A stretch of 64,000 nt of DNA from Paenibacillus_S sp043945595 (GCF_043945595.1 NZ_JBIFNP010000001.1:3720001-3784000), one strand, 5' to 3'; counted from the first letter of the stretch, positions 46,332 through 56,812 are shown. The notes: a model not told the origin generated them from the letters alone. Numbers and translations: made by a program.

Positions 46332-47324
46332 TTACATTACATCCTGAACGATGCTCTGCTGAAAACGATTCCCCATCAGCTCATAGCCGTTTGCATTCGG
46401 ATGGAGTCCATCCGGCAGATGGGACGCATCGTCCGCACTGAACCAATCCAGCCCGTTGCGGTAATGCAGCTGGCAGTCACCTCTTCGCTGCAATAGCTCA
46501 ACGGTTTCCCGGATTTCCTCGCGCATCGCGCTTACCGTGAAGCCGAGCTTGTTCTCGTTATGCTCGCGCTCCGCCGCATAAATCGGAGAAATTACAATCA
46601 GCGGCGTGACCGGATGCTTCTCACGGATCGTCTGCAGCATGCCGATGAGCTGCGGCTTGAACGTGCGCGGGCTCAAGCTGGACGCTCCATACACATTGAT
46701 GCCGACACAGAGCGAAATCAGGTCTGCCGGCAGGTCGCGGATCAGCTTCGCCGTCATAGGCTCCAGATGCGCGTTGCCGGAGAAGCCGAGGCAGGTCAGA
46801 TTCCAGCCGCAGTCCCTGGCGGCTATCGCCGGCCAAGTGCGGGAAGGGCTGTAAGCGTCGACGCATTGGGTGATCGAGCTGCCATACGTGACCCAGCGGG
46901 GCCGGTAATCCGGCAGCGGCTGCCATAAGGCACCGTCTTCAATACTGAGCCGGGTCACGGTCATTCCGGTATTTTGCGGCAGATACAGCTCCAGCTCCTT
47001 CATCCCTTGCGGCAATGCGGGAAAGTTCGCCTGCGTCTCGCCTACTTGAAGCTCTGCGGTCAAGTGAAGCTGTCCGTCTACGAGCAGGTCCATCCGTGCC
47101 GCTTCCTCCAGCGGCAGGAATGCGACCGCAACCTCGGTTGAGTTCGTAAGCAGCCGAAGCCGGACTCCGGCACAGATGGCCGCTTTACCGTCAATCCCGT
47201 TGGGCGGATACAGCTCCAAATCCGCATAAGGAATCCGCCATGGCTTGATTCCTTCTTCCTTCACTTCAAGCGAAACGGCGCCGTGGAAGAGCTCCGTCAG
47301 CTTATTCAATGGAAGCAGCCTCAT
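46332..47324 (-). CDS. SGNH/GDSL hydrolase with N-terminal beta domain
   Basis: 330 residues. An N-terminal beta-rich domain (about 1-140) is followed by an SGNH hydrolase: block I RWVTYGSSITQC (catalytic Ser), block II Gly in CLGFSGNAHLEP, block III Asn in LCVGINVYGASSL and block V Asp/His in HLPDGLHPNANGYEL. It likely deacetylates a carbohydrate, in the manner of CE-type esterases. No signal peptide, so it is cytoplasmic. It starts at ATG 47324, overlapping the oxidoreductase stop in ATGA, and is the last gene of the glycan-utilisation transcript. Confidence 0.9.
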   Translation of the reverse strand: MRLLPLNKLTELFHGAVSLEVKEEGIKPWRIPYADLELYPPNGIDGKAAICAGVRLRLLTNSTEVAVAFLPLEEAARMDLLVDGQLHLTAELQVGETQANFPALPQGMKELELYLPQNTGMTVTRLSIEDGALWQPLPDYRPRWVTYGSSITQCVDAYSPSRTWPAIAARDCGWNLTCLGFSGNAHLEPMTAKLIRDLPADLISLCVGINVYGASSLSPRTFKPQLIGMLQTIREKHPVTPLIVISPIYAAEREHNENKLGFTVSAMREEIRETVELLQRRGDCQLHYRNGLDWFSADDASHLPDGLHPNANGYELMGNRFQQSIVQDVM

Positions 47325-48704
47325 ACGGCGCTTCCATCCCGCTGCCCCGTACGGTCAGCCGGTTTGAACTCCTCGCCAAGCCAAGCCCCCTGCTCCAGCA
47401 GCAGCTCCTGAAGCTCCCGTACCGATATGTCCCGCGAGCCTGCCGAAGCCTTCAGCGCCAAGGCGGCGGCGGAACCGGAAGCCTGTCCCATCGCAAAGCA
47501 GTTCGGCATGACCCGAAGCGAGCCTTGTACGGCTCGGTCGGAGGAAGCCGCCCGCCCCGGCACCCACAAATTATCCAGGCCTGCCGGAAGCAGCACGCGG
47601 TAAGGGACCCGTGGGATTTCCCCGGCGGCAAATGATTAAACGTCATCTTTCCCTTCGCATCGGCTAAATGGATATCGATATAGTAGGCATTGCGGCCGAT
47701 ATCGTCAGGGAATGACCTGGCCTCGAGGAAATCCTCGGCGGTCAGCACATAGTCCCCTTGAATGCGCCGCGTCTCCCGAATGCCGACCTGCTCGCCGCTC
47801 GCGACCAGATGCGCATGCTCGAAGCCGGGCACGTAGTCGCGGAAAAACTGCACCTGCCGCTCGGCCAGCTTGCGGCCCTCAATGGCGCCGCGGGTTAAAT
47901 CCTCGGCTTTCGTGCCGTCGATGCCGAACACATGGCCGAAGTTGACGCCGACCAAATAGTCGTTCACCCAGGCGAGCCCTGAAATCGATTTGCGTCCCTC
48001 CGGCAGCGCGCCTTCTTCTATGGCGCGCTCCACGGTCTTATGCAGCTGCCCCGTGTCGCCGGTTTCCTGGAGAAACCGGCTGAACCTTTTGCGGTTCACG
48101 TTCGTCAGCAAATAGCACATGCTGCCCGGCTGCAGCTCCCCCTGCTCGCCGCCCTTCTGGAACGGAGCGCCTGCCTTTGCGGCGATATCGCCGTCTCCGG
48201 TCGCATCGATTACATAACGGCAGCGGACGACGGATCGTCCGGATTTATTGACAATGACGATGCCTTCGATGTTCCGCTTGTCCTCGGAGAGCAGGACATC
48301 GTATACGAATGTATGGTAGAGCAGGGTAACTCCATGCTCCAGCGCCGCGTCATCATACACCCGCTTGAGCACCTCCGGATCAATCGGCACCCAGTCCAGC
48401 GTATGTTTGTATTCCTCTTGGTAATCCTTGTTGCACGCCAGCTTCATCCGTTCCATCAGTTCCATCCCGATGCCGCGGATGATCGGCTTTTCTTTATCCG
48501 TAAACGGGCAGAAAGCCGGGCCAGCGCCACGGTTCCCATGCCGCCCAGAAAACCTCTTTGTTCGATCAGCAGCGTTTTCGCTCCATTGGCAGCGGCGCTG
48601 AGCGCTGCTGCCATTCCAGCCGCTCCTCCGCCTACAACGACCACATCCGCTTCAAAAGATACGGAAACCTTTTCCGATGGAATCGTGACTTCACCCAAGC
48701 TCAT
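47321..48704 (-). CDS. FAD-dependent oxidoreductase (PF12831-like), twice frame-shifted
   Basis: N-terminal dinucleotide fold ADVVVVGGGAAGMAAALSAA (GxGxxG), then IDATGDGDIAAKAG, the second FAD motif, and C-terminal LDNLWVPGRAASSDRAVQGS and GQASGSAAALALK, typical of the FAD_oxidored family. The first break is at 48518-48520 (adding one C gives LAPAFCPFTDKEKPIIRGIG) and the second at 47620-47623 (adding one G gives PPGEIPRVPYRVLLPAG). Repaired length is 461 residues. These enzymes are often found beside glycoside hydrolase genes, but the substrate is not known. ATG 48704 follows AGGAGGAG. Confidence 0.88.
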
Positions 48705-48767
48705 ATCGGTTCTCCTCCTGACTGAGGCTCGGGCCTGCGGATAGGCAGACCCGTCTTCAGCATCTTC

Positions 48768-49773
48768 TTATCTGCCTTCCAGGCATATACGTACCAAATC
48801 GTCCACGTGAGCGGTCGCCAGACATTCTACCGTGTCGGCGGCGCCGTAATAAATTTTGACTTCGCCGGAGGGCTCAAGAATCATGCCGCCGGGAAAGATA
48901 ACATGATTGCGGAAGCCGCCGTCCGTCTCGTAAGAAGCTTCGGGCGCCAGCAGCGGCGACTTGGACATGCCGATGATCCGGCTCGGATTGTCAAGATCCA
49001 GCAGCATGATGCCGGCGGTGTAACGCTTCTTCCAAGCGTCCTCCCACCCATTTTTACCGCGGCTGCGGTCGAGATCAACGGCATGGAACGTCGTGAGCCA
49101 GCCTTTGTCCGTCTTCACCGGCGGAGCGCCCGGACCGACCTTGTCATTAGCGAACGGCACATGCTCCACACCCAGCACCAGACAGGAATTGCCCCAATAC
49201 AGCAGATCGGGAGAATCGCTCATCCACATATCAAACCGATCGATGCCGCCGCGGCTGTACACGGGGAACGGCCGCTCGAGCCGAACGTATTTGCCTCCGA
49301 TTTTTTCCGGGAACAGCACCATATTGCGGTTGTCCGGCAGGGAAAGGCTAAGCACCTCGAAATGCTCGAAATCTTCGGTTACGGCAATCCCGCCGCGCAG
49401 CCCATGCTTCGTATCGACGGCAAAACACATATAGCACCGCCCGTCGATGACAGTCAGCCTAGGATCATAAACCCGAATGACTTCTTCATCGTTCCATGTC
49501 CAGCATGGCGCAGGCTGCACCTTCCATGAAATCCCGTCATCGCTGTAGGCAAGCCCCAAGTTCGTCGTGCTGTGCGGCTCAATGGTTTCGTTCTCCGCAT
49601 TACCGTAATCATTACGGAATACCATCACATATTTCCCTTGAAATTTCGTTACCCCCGCATTAAATACCATAGCAGGTCCGATAAGGAACATCCTTCGGTG
49701 TGAGCAGCGGGTTAGCCGTATGACGGTGAATCACGGGGCTCGAGACCAATCTGCCTATAGTTAGTTCGTTCAT
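48768..49773 (-). CDS. GH130 glycoside phosphorylase/hydrolase, frame-shifted near N-terminus
   Basis: Five-bladed propeller enzyme of family GH130: NPLLTPKDVPY, FNAGVTKFQGKYVMVFRNDY, EEVIRVYDPRLTVIDGRCYM (catalytic Asp in YDPRL), VLFPEKIGGKYVRLERPFPV, DKVGPGAPPVKTDKGWL and KIYYGAADTVECLATA. Known GH130 members phosphorolyse beta-mannosides, so mannoside breakdown is likely. The frame breaks at 49679-49684, between DVPY and GPAMVF; removing one base gives 334 residues, typical for the family. ATG 49773 has TAAGGAGG 8 bases upstream. Downstream of the ABC permeases in the same direction. Confidence 0.9.
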
Positions 49774-49826
49774 TAATAATGCCTCCTTAAGTATCAATAG
49801 GTTTCCGTACCACGGACACCGTGCGA

Positions 49827-50702
49827 CTAGCCTTTAACCGAGCCCGCCGTCACCTGCATGAACGATTTGTTCGCCGCAATATACACGATGAGCATCGGAA
49901 GGATCGACAGGCAAGCTCCGGCCATCATCAGGTTCGTCTGCATCGCCGCAGAGGAGCCGTAGCGCAGATTGGCAAGTCCGACAGTCAGCGTCTGCAGCTT
50001 CGGATTCGTCATCGTGAACACGAGCGGCAAAATATATTCGTTCCAAGCATGGCGGAACGTGAACAGGCCGGATACGCCGAGCCCCGGTGCCAGCAGCGGC
50101 AGAATTATAGTATAGAAGTTGCGGATAAAGCTGGAGCCGTCCATCATGGCCGCTTCGTCGAGATCCTTGGGGATCGCCTTGAAAAAACCGAGCAGAATAA
50201 AGAAAGTGCTCGCATGCGCGCTGATCAGAATGAGAATGACGCCCCACAGTGTCGTATTCATATGGAGCTTGACCATCAGATCGAACTGCGGCCTGAGCAC
50301 GACGGCTCCTACAGAAATAAACATCGTCGAAGCCTGCACCCCGACGTAGAGCGCTTTGCCGGGAAATTGCCTCCGGTCCACGACATAGGCAGCCATCGCG
50401 GCAACGAGCAGGTGCCCCGCCGTTACGGCAACGCTCAGAAACACGCTGTTCCATGTGTATTGGGCGAAATGCGTCTGCTTCCATGCTTCGGCGTAATTGT
50501 GAAACTGCCATACTTTCGGCAGCAGATCGCCGCCGCTCATCAGCTCGGCGTTGCTTTTCAAAGAACCGCTCACTGTCATAAGAACGGGGAATAACGTCAG
50601 GATCGCGGTGACGATCAAGAATATCCACATCACCGTGCGGCCGGCGATTCCGGCGAACTGCAGAGACGGCTTACGGTTCATCGGTCTGGCTTGTGTATTC
50701 AT
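49827..50702 (-). CDS. Carbohydrate ABC transporter permease (MalG-type)
   Basis: 291 residues, six helices. It carries the EAA loop typical of permeases, here DLDEAAMMDGSSFIRNFYTI and the following PLLAPGLGV, and ends in the family tail KSFMQVTAGSVKG. CUT1-type permeases of this shape import oligosaccharides with a partner. ATG 50702. Follows the MalF-type gene by 14 bases, so they are co-transcribed. The ATPase is missing here; the MsmX-type ATPase shared by such systems is likely elsewhere. Confidence 0.92.
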   Translation of the reverse strand: MNTQARPMNRKPSLQFAGIAGRTVMWIFLIVTAILTLFPVLMTVSGSLKSNAELMSGGDLLPKVWQFHNYAEAWKQTHFAQYTWNSVFLSVAVTAGHLLVAAMAAYVVDRRQFPGKALYVGVQASTMFISVGAVVLRPQFDLMVKLHMNTTLWGVILILISAHASTFFILLGFFKAIPKDLDEAAMMDGSSFIRNFYTIILPLLAPGLGVSGLFTFRHAWNEYILPLVFTMTNPKLQTLTVGLANLRYGSSAAMQTNLMMAGACLSILPMLIVYIAANKSFMQVTAGSVKG

Positions 50703-50716
50703 CTCCTGCCCGCCTC

Positions 50717-51613
50717 CTAAAATACCTTGTTCATTTTTTTGGATAAATAGTAATAGAGCGCTGTAATGATCCCTACAATGACTGCCGTTGCGAACCCGAC
50801 GGCGCTGCCGTACCCAATCTGCTGATCGACCGCCGAGCCCGTAGATACCGGGAACAACAGCTTATACAGGTACAAATACATCACTTCCGTCCTGCCGATC
50901 GGCCCGCCTTCCGTCATGACCATTATGCTCTCGTAGCCTTTGAGCGAAGCGATAATGGCCAGCATAACGATCATCTGCATTACAGGGCCGAGCATAGGAA
51001 TCGTAATGCTCCAAAATTTTTGCGTGGCGTTCGCCCCGTCAATCGAGGCACTTTCATATAAATCGTTCGGAATGCTCTGAAGCCCCGCCAGAAACAGCAG
51101 CATATAGTTGCCGACCGCTCCCCATACCGCCACGAGAATGACCGTCAGCATGGCGTGCTCCTGCCCCATCCAATCGATTGGCGCGTTGATCACGTGATAT
51201 TTCAGAAGCAGCTGATTCACCATACCGTTATAGGAATTGAAAATGATATAAAACACAACGGAAATAACGGCTGTACTAATAACGGTCGGCATAAAATAAA
51301 TAGCCCTCAGCCAGCCTCTGCCGCGCAGTCTGCCGTTCAGAATAACCGCCAGGATCAGCGACAGCGGAATCGTCAGCAGCAGCTTGCCGCCTGCGAACAC
51401 GAAAGTATTCCCGACCGAATCCCAGAACTGGGTATCCTTCATCAGCCGTCTGAAATTGTCGAGCCCGATGAACAATTCGTTACCGTAGCCCGCGTAATCG
51501 TAGAACATATATCGGAGCACCCACAGCAGCGGGTAAATGCCAAGCGCCAAGGTGAGCACAACGCTGGGCAGAAGAAGCAGCGAATTTTCCTGCAGTCTTT
51601 TCCATTTAGACAT
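50717..51613 (-). CDS. Carbohydrate ABC transporter permease (MalF-type)
   Basis: 298 residues with six helices: SLLLLPSVVLTLALGIYPLL at the N-terminus and the EAA loop DLYESASIDGANATQKFWSI. It is the CUT1 partner of the downstream MalG-type permease and together they form the membrane channel. ATG 51613 follows AAAGGAGG. An intervening terminator at 51648-51683 separates it from the binding-protein gene. Intact. Confidence 0.92.
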   Translation of the reverse strand: MSKWKRLQENSLLLLPSVVLTLALGIYPLLWVLRYMFYDYAGYGNELFIGLDNFRRLMKDTQFWDSVGNTFVFAGGKLLLTIPLSLILAVILNGRLRGRGWLRAIYFMPTVISTAVISVVFYIIFNSYNGMVNQLLLKYHVINAPIDWMGQEHAMLTVILVAVWGAVGNYMLLFLAGLQSIPNDLYESASIDGANATQKFWSITIPMLGPVMQMIVMLAIIASLKGYESIMVMTEGGPIGRTEVMYLYLYKLLFPVSTGSAVDQQIGYGSAVGFATAVIVGIITALYYYLSKKMNKVF

Positions 51614-51647
51614 TACTGGTATGCCTCCTTTCCCGAATACGGGCCTA

Positions 51648-51683
51648 AAAAAAGGGCCTCGTCAACCGCTCACGAAGGCCCTT
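51648..51683 (-). terminator. Intra-operon terminator between binding protein and permeases
   Basis: Stem AAGGGCCTCGT / ACGAAGGCCCTT with one mismatch, then seven T on the minus strand. It lies between the binding-protein stop (51695) and the permease start (51613), so it probably lowers permease expression relative to the binding protein. Confidence 0.85.
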
Positions 51684-51694
51684 GCCCCGCCTGC

Positions 51695-53065
51695 TTATTT
51701 GCCCTGCAGCTTGCCGGGATCAAACGATGGATCCGGAGTCACCTTCACATCGCCCTTCTCTGCAGCTTTAGCCAATGCGGCATTATAGCGCGTGTTCAAA
51801 TCTTCCGTAACTTTATTCAGGTCGCCGCCGGTCAGCATGTATTTAAAGAAAGCGTCGCCGTAATTCGCCCCCTCCGGCGTTACGTTAGGAGAAACCGGCC
51901 ACAAGGAGTCATACTTGCCGACAAGGAAGCCTTCCATGCCCGGAATGTCCGGCTTTTTCGCTTTCGCTGCAATGCTTGGCACGACAGCAATGCCGAAGCC
52001 TTTCTCATGATAGGTTGTTAGAATATCGTCGCCGTACATATACTGCATAAACTTCCACGCCGCGTCCTTATTAAGCGAAGTGTTGCTGATCCCAAGCCAT
52101 GTGCCTGCCGATACAATCTCCGAGGTGCCTTTGCGCTGACCGTCCAAAGTCGGAGGAAGGGCGCCGCCCCATTTGATTGTTGTCGGGAATTGATCCTTGT
52201 AGACGCCGGGCTCCGTCGAGAACGATAAGTACATCCCGATCTTGCCGGCAGCGAATTGAGCGCGTAGCGGATCGATGTCCAGGCTTGTCGCTCCGGGCAG
52301 AATGCTTCCCTCGTCGTTCATTTGCTTGAAGTATTTCACAGCCTCCGCATAAGGCGCAAAGTCAAACTTGCCCGTCTTCGGATCAAAGCCAAGCCCCTGG
52401 TAACCGCTCAGCGACAATATTTCCCGAATGGAGCGGTCGAACGCGAGCTTCGGACTTTTAAAATTGAGCGCGAAGCCGTAAATCCCGTCTTTTTTGCCCA
52501 TATCGGTAATTTTCTTCGCATCGGCTGCCATCTCCTGAAGTGAAACCGGCGGATTCTGGATGCCTGCCTTCTCAAACAGTTCCTGGTTATACACAAGCCG
52601 CAGCGTTAATCCCGTATTCGGAAGAGAATACAGTTTACCGTCAAACCGGTTCACCCCATCGATAATTACCGAAGAAAATTTCTTGTTCAGCTCGTCATTC
52701 ATGTAGGAATCAATCGGAGCCACATATCCTTTTTTCACAAAGGTTTCCGTGTTCGCGCTCTTCAGCCTCAGCACATCCGGCGCCTGGTTGCTTGAAAACG
52801 CGATGTCAACGCTTTGGTTATAGTTTTCCGACATCACCGTCAGTTCCACTTCAATGTTGTCTTGGTTGGTGGAATTGAACTTCGCGATCATTTCCTTGAT
52901 ATACTCCTGGTCATGACGATCGTCCGTCCAGTACTTGATGACTTTCTTCTGCGCAGTGCCGCCCGCTTGGCCGTTCGTGCCTTTCGCCGGTTCGGATGAG
53001 CCGCAGCCTGCCAAACCTACGGAAAGCGTGACCCCTAAACCAACGGATACCATTTTTCTCCACAT
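51695..53065 (-). CDS. Extracellular sugar-binding lipoprotein (ABC transporter)
   Basis: 456 residues. Lipoprotein signal with lipobox GLAGCGSS, then a family-1 solute-binding fold: KVIKYWTDDRHDQEYIKEMI, VELTVMSENYNQSVDIAFS, APDVLRL, LPNTGLTLRLVYNQELFEKA and the ATSLDIDPLRAQFAAGKIGMYLSFS segment with the usual FAAGKIGM element. Captures the sugar outside the membrane. ATG 53065. Hairpins on both sides (53121-53156 and 51648-51683) suggest separate control of its level. Intact. Confidence 0.92.
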   Translation of the reverse strand: MWRKMVSVGLGVTLSVGLAGCGSSEPAKGTNGQAGGTAQKKVIKYWTDDRHDQEYIKEMIAKFNSTNQDNIEVELTVMSENYNQSVDIAFSSNQAPDVLRLKSANTETFVKKGYVAPIDSYMNDELNKKFSSVIIDGVNRFDGKLYSLPNTGLTLRLVYNQELFEKAGIQNPPVSLQEMAADAKKITDMGKKDGIYGFALNFKSPKLAFDRSIREILSLSGYQGLGFDPKTGKFDFAPYAEAVKYFKQMNDEGSILPGATSLDIDPLRAQFAAGKIGMYLSFSTEPGVYKDQFPTTIKWGGALPPTLDGQRKGTSEIVSAGTWLGISNTSLNKDAAWKFMQYMYGDDILTTYHEKGFGIAVVPSIAAKAKKPDIPGMEGFLVGKYDSLWPVSPNVTPEGANYGDAFFKYMLTGGDLNKVTEDLNTRYNAALAKAAEKGDVKVTPDPSFDPGKLQGK

Positions 53066-53120
53066 ACCCGATACCTCTTTTTCTTATGTTTTGTCCTGCT
53101 TCCCCTTTAGTATAATGTGC

Positions 53121-53156
53121 AAAATAAAAGAAGAGAGTGGGGTAAGTCCACTCTCT
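53121..53156 (-). terminator. Terminator/attenuator upstream of the binding-protein gene
   Basis: Stem AGAGAGTGG (53132-53140) / CCACTCTCT (53148-53156) followed on the minus strand by a TTCTTTTATTTT tract. It lies between the regulator stop (53198) and the binding-protein start (53065), and may end the regulatory-gene transcript or act as an attenuator. Confidence 0.75.
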
Positions 53157-53197
53157 AGGGTGACAAAAATATGATCTTGCAAATTTCGACATTTTTT

Positions 53198-54805
53198 TCA
53201 ATCGTAGCTTGCCCGGAATTCGGAAGGCGTCATCCCGGTCACCTTCTTGAACATTTCGCTGAAATAGCGGCGCTCCTCGTACCCGACCGCAGAGGCGACC
53301 TCCTGCACTGGCATCCCGCCGATCAGCAGCGCTTTGGCCTTCTGAATCCGTTCGGTATTCACATACTGCGTCATCGTCAGCCCGGTCACTTTCTTGAACA
53401 AGCTGGAGAAATAGCTAACGCTTAAATGTACATGCGCAGCGCATTCGGTCACCGTTACTTCCCGCTCCAGCTGACTGAGCAAAAAGTCCTGCGCCTTATA
53501 AATAACCGCTTGTCCTTCCGACAGCGTATTTTTCTTCACCAGCTCCGCTCCCTCACGGCAGAGGAGCAGCAGCTGCTGCTCCAGTCCCGACAAGGTTCAC
53601 CCCGCTTGAGCCTGGACTCCCTTAAACCTGTCGACCAACGGCTGAACGCTGCGGTAAGGGACGAGCTCATAGAACGTCCGGATGGCGGCGGAGGCCAGCT
53701 CCTCGTATAAACTCAGCAAATAATCCGGATTGGGCCTTGGCCGCAAGGACTGAAGCGCGTTCGAAATATCGGCCAAAATTTCGGCCGCCCGCTCGCTGTT
53801 GCCGGAACGCAGAACGAGCAGAAGCTCCTCCTTTTGCTCCAATGCGATGGGAGGCTGCCTGTCCGATTTCGGTATTTCCTCATAGGCGATGGCGCCGTTG
53901 CCTTCCGTAAACAGCTTGTAGGTCAGCGCGCGGCTCGCCTGCCTGTAGGTATCGGGCAGCTCGCTGATTTGCTCGACCCGCGTTCCCACGCCGACGGAAA
54001 CGGTAAATTTCGTATACCGCTCGATATTGAGGCAGCAGCGTTCGGCAATAACGGTAGCGCCGGCCGCGGCGGAATCGTTGACCACGGCAACGAACCGGTT
54101 ATGCGCCGCCCGGAATACAATGCATTTCGCATGCTCCCGGATCGTTTCCTCCATAATGTTCTGCATCGTGAACCGAATCAGCTCAATCTCATGGACAGGC
54201 AGTCCGGCAACCCGCTCCTGAAAACCGTCGATTTCGAGCAGCAGCACAACCAGTCCCCGGGGCTCCAGCTCCATGTTAAGAAACGCCCATCGTTTGGAAG
54301 CATGCTCCCAAGGCGTCCGATGGTTGAGTAGAAGCGCGAAATATTCCTGCCTGAGTACCGGCATGCTCTCCCTGAGCTTCATTTCCATCTCGCGAACGTT
54401 CAGGAGCTGCGACTTTTCTTCGACAATCTGCGCTTTGGCCCGGAGCACGGCATCAATAATCTCATCCTTCGTGAACGGCTTGACTACAAAGTCAAAAGCC
54501 CCGAGCTGCACGGCCTGCTTGGCGTAATCAAAATCCGTATAGCTGCTGATCAGGATAACCTTGCATAAATGATTCAGCTCCAGAATTGCCCGAAGCATCG
54601 TCAATCCGTCCATCTTGGGCATCCGGATATCTGTAATGATGATATCGGGCTTGACCCGTTTTATCAGCTCCAGCCCGTCCTCCCCGTTCGAAGAGGTGCC
54701 TCCGACCTGGATGCCGTGCTCCGGCCAGTCGATGGCGGTCAGTCCGTCGACCACAATTTTGATATCATCAATGACGCATAGGCGGATCCCTTCATGATTG
54801 TACAT
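53198..54805 (-). CDS. AraC-type response regulator (YesN-like), interrupted by in-frame TGA
   Basis: Receiver domain at the N-terminus (VIDDIKIVVDGLTAI; phospho-Asp in DIIITDIRMPKMDG; Lys in VKPFTKDE), a long linker region with a degenerate GGDEF-like segment, and an AraC/XylS helix-turn-helix at the C-terminus (VTECAAHVHLSVSYFSSLFK; YVNTERIQKAKALLIGG). An in-frame TGA at 53597-53599 splits it into 402 and 131 residues; both parts are in the same frame, and reading through gives a normal 535-residue YesN-type protein. The C-terminal half would otherwise need the TTG at 53593. ATG 54805 overlaps the kinase gene end by 14 bases. Confidence 0.85.
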
Positions 54806-56559
54806 CGGAAAGCTCTCCTTTCAGCGGTATGGTAATAAGCACGGTCGTTCCTTCCCCTGGGATGCTGTCGATAGACAGGGACGCAAGATCGCCGTAATAC
54901 AGCTGTAGTCTGCTGAGCAGATTGCCGACGGCATAGCCCTTTTCCTCACCGCTGTCCTGCAGCAGCGAGTGCAGCCGGGATTCGTCGATCCCTTTCCCGT
55001 TATCCCGGACCCGGATCGTCCACTGCCCCTTTTCTTCATTCGCCTCAATCCCAATATCGATCCGCCCTCCGCTTTCCATACTTTCAAAGCCGTGAAGAAT
55101 GCTGTTTTCGACCAGCGGCTGCAGCATGATCCGGGGGATCGGAAGTTGAAGAAGCCACGGCCCATTCACCTGAATGTCATACTCAAACAAATGCTCGTAG
55201 CAGAACATCTGCAGCTTTAAATACTCGCGAACATGCTGTATTTCCTTGTCCAGCGTCGTAATCTCATTGCCTTTGTTCAAGCCGAGCTGAAATAAACGGG
55301 ATAGCGAGACGATCATCTTCTGGGAGACCTCCACCTGCTTCAAATCAAGTCTCCAGTAAATCGTGTTCAAGGCGTTATACAAAAAATGCGGGTCCGATCT
55401 GAGCCGACAGCGACTTGATTTCGGCTGCCCGTTTATTCGTTTCAGCCTGTTTCACTTCGTCGATCAGCACGACGATCTGCTCCAGCATCCGGTTAAAACG
55501 GTAGCCGACCTGCGCCAGCTCGTCCTGGCTCGGGCTTTCGAACCTTGCCGACAAATCGTTTCCTTCCACCCGCTTCATGACCTGCTGAAGCCCTTGCAGC
55601 GGCTTCAGCAGATAACGGGTAAATTCGCCCGAAACGAGCGCCGTGATCAGAAAAGCAAGCAAAGTGATTAAAAAGATCATCCATTTGACATAGATCATAT
55701 CGTGGAGCACGTGATCCTTGGATTGGATCGCCATAATCGTCCAGTCATTGATGCTCATGTGCGCATAGTTCAACAAATAGTCTTGGCGATCCATCTCATA
55801 TGTCGTATAGCCGGAAGCCCCGCCATGAATAAATGGCTTCACAAAGCCGCTGCCTACCGCTTCATTCACAAGCGCGTTCGGCTCCCGCCATACGGGTGCG
55901 GCATCGGCATTCAGCAGCACGCGGGACGAACCGCTGTCCGATTCCGGCCCGACCAGCTTGCGGAGCCCCTCTTCCCGAATATTGACGACTACATAGACAT
56001 CACTGACGGGAAAATCGGATATCGGCAGCAAAATAAGCGAGACCACCCGCTCTTTCCCTAAAAACAAGGTGTCTTCATGCCCTTCGATCCAGAGATTCTT
56101 CTTCGCCTGCTGCGTTCGCTGATATAAAGAAGTATCTGCGAAAGCGGTTTGCCGGTTCCGGTTCATCGACAGAGGATAGAACTCTCCCATCGGAGTCGAC
56201 ACATAAATCGAATGAATCAGCGGCTCGGCAATTCTCGCCTGGGAAAACACGTTGTCCATCTCCGCGAGGTGCGTATAATAGTTTCCTTTCTCCCCGGTGG
56301 ATACGTCCTTCAGCATATTGCGAAACTGCGGGCTGATCATAAACGTCATCATAACGATCATCAGCTTATTCAGCTTTTCGTCTACGATCTGTGCGGATTT
56401 AACGACCGTATCCTGGGTCAGCTTCAGCGCGTTCTCTTCCATAATGTTGGTCGTAATATAATAGCTGAACCCGCCGGTGATCAGAATCGACAGCAGGGTC
56501 ACCATAATAAAAGCCGATCTCAATTTGCTTCGGAACGACAGCTGTTTGTAATCAATCAA
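54792..56559 (-). CDS. YesM-like sensor histidine kinase, frame-shifted
   Basis: N-terminal helix (FIMVTLLSILITGGFSYYIT), an extracytoplasmic sensor domain (about 40-290), a second helix (WMIFLITLLAFLITALVSGE), HAMP (about 310-365), and a His_kinase/HATPase pair. The phospho-His region reads SAQI..PHFLYNALNTIYW, but the frame breaks at 55394-55395: the first part ends QIGPAFFV; removing one base restores QIDPHFLYN. ATPase motifs: MLQPLVENSILHGF and VRDNGKGIDESR. Repaired length 588. Start TTG 56559 with GGTGAG upstream. Pairs with the downstream regulator to control the sugar ABC genes. Confidence 0.88.
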
Positions 56560-56748
56560 TGCGTCTCACCCTAATCTGTGTGTTGAGTACATCGATTATG
56601 TCACAGTCCCGCCCGCTTTCACAAGACTCCCTTTAGGAGGAGGCTACTGAAAAAGTCATCGCTGCGAGTACAGATCGTTCTTCCGACCGAAACAAAATAG
56701 TGACATTTCAATATCAATTCGCGTAAATATAAATAACACATAAATTAC

Positions 56749-56761
56749 ATGAAAGTTTCAT
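56749..56761. promoter_or_regulatory. Palindrome upstream of the lactate dehydrogenase gene
   Basis: ATGAAA-G-TTTCAT (56749-56761) in an AT-rich stretch 50 bases before the ldh start. It may be an operator for a redox or catabolite regulator; it does not clearly match the Rex consensus. Confidence 0.3.
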
Positions 56762-56812
56762 TTGTTCATATATTTTAATGACAGCGAAGAGTTGACGAGA
56801 GGGGAATACGCA

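Noticed and set aside
53597..53599. TGA as a selenocysteine codon in the response regulator
   Set aside because: A linker position in an AraC-type regulator has no reason for selenocysteine, and no supporting stem-loop or sel genes were seen.
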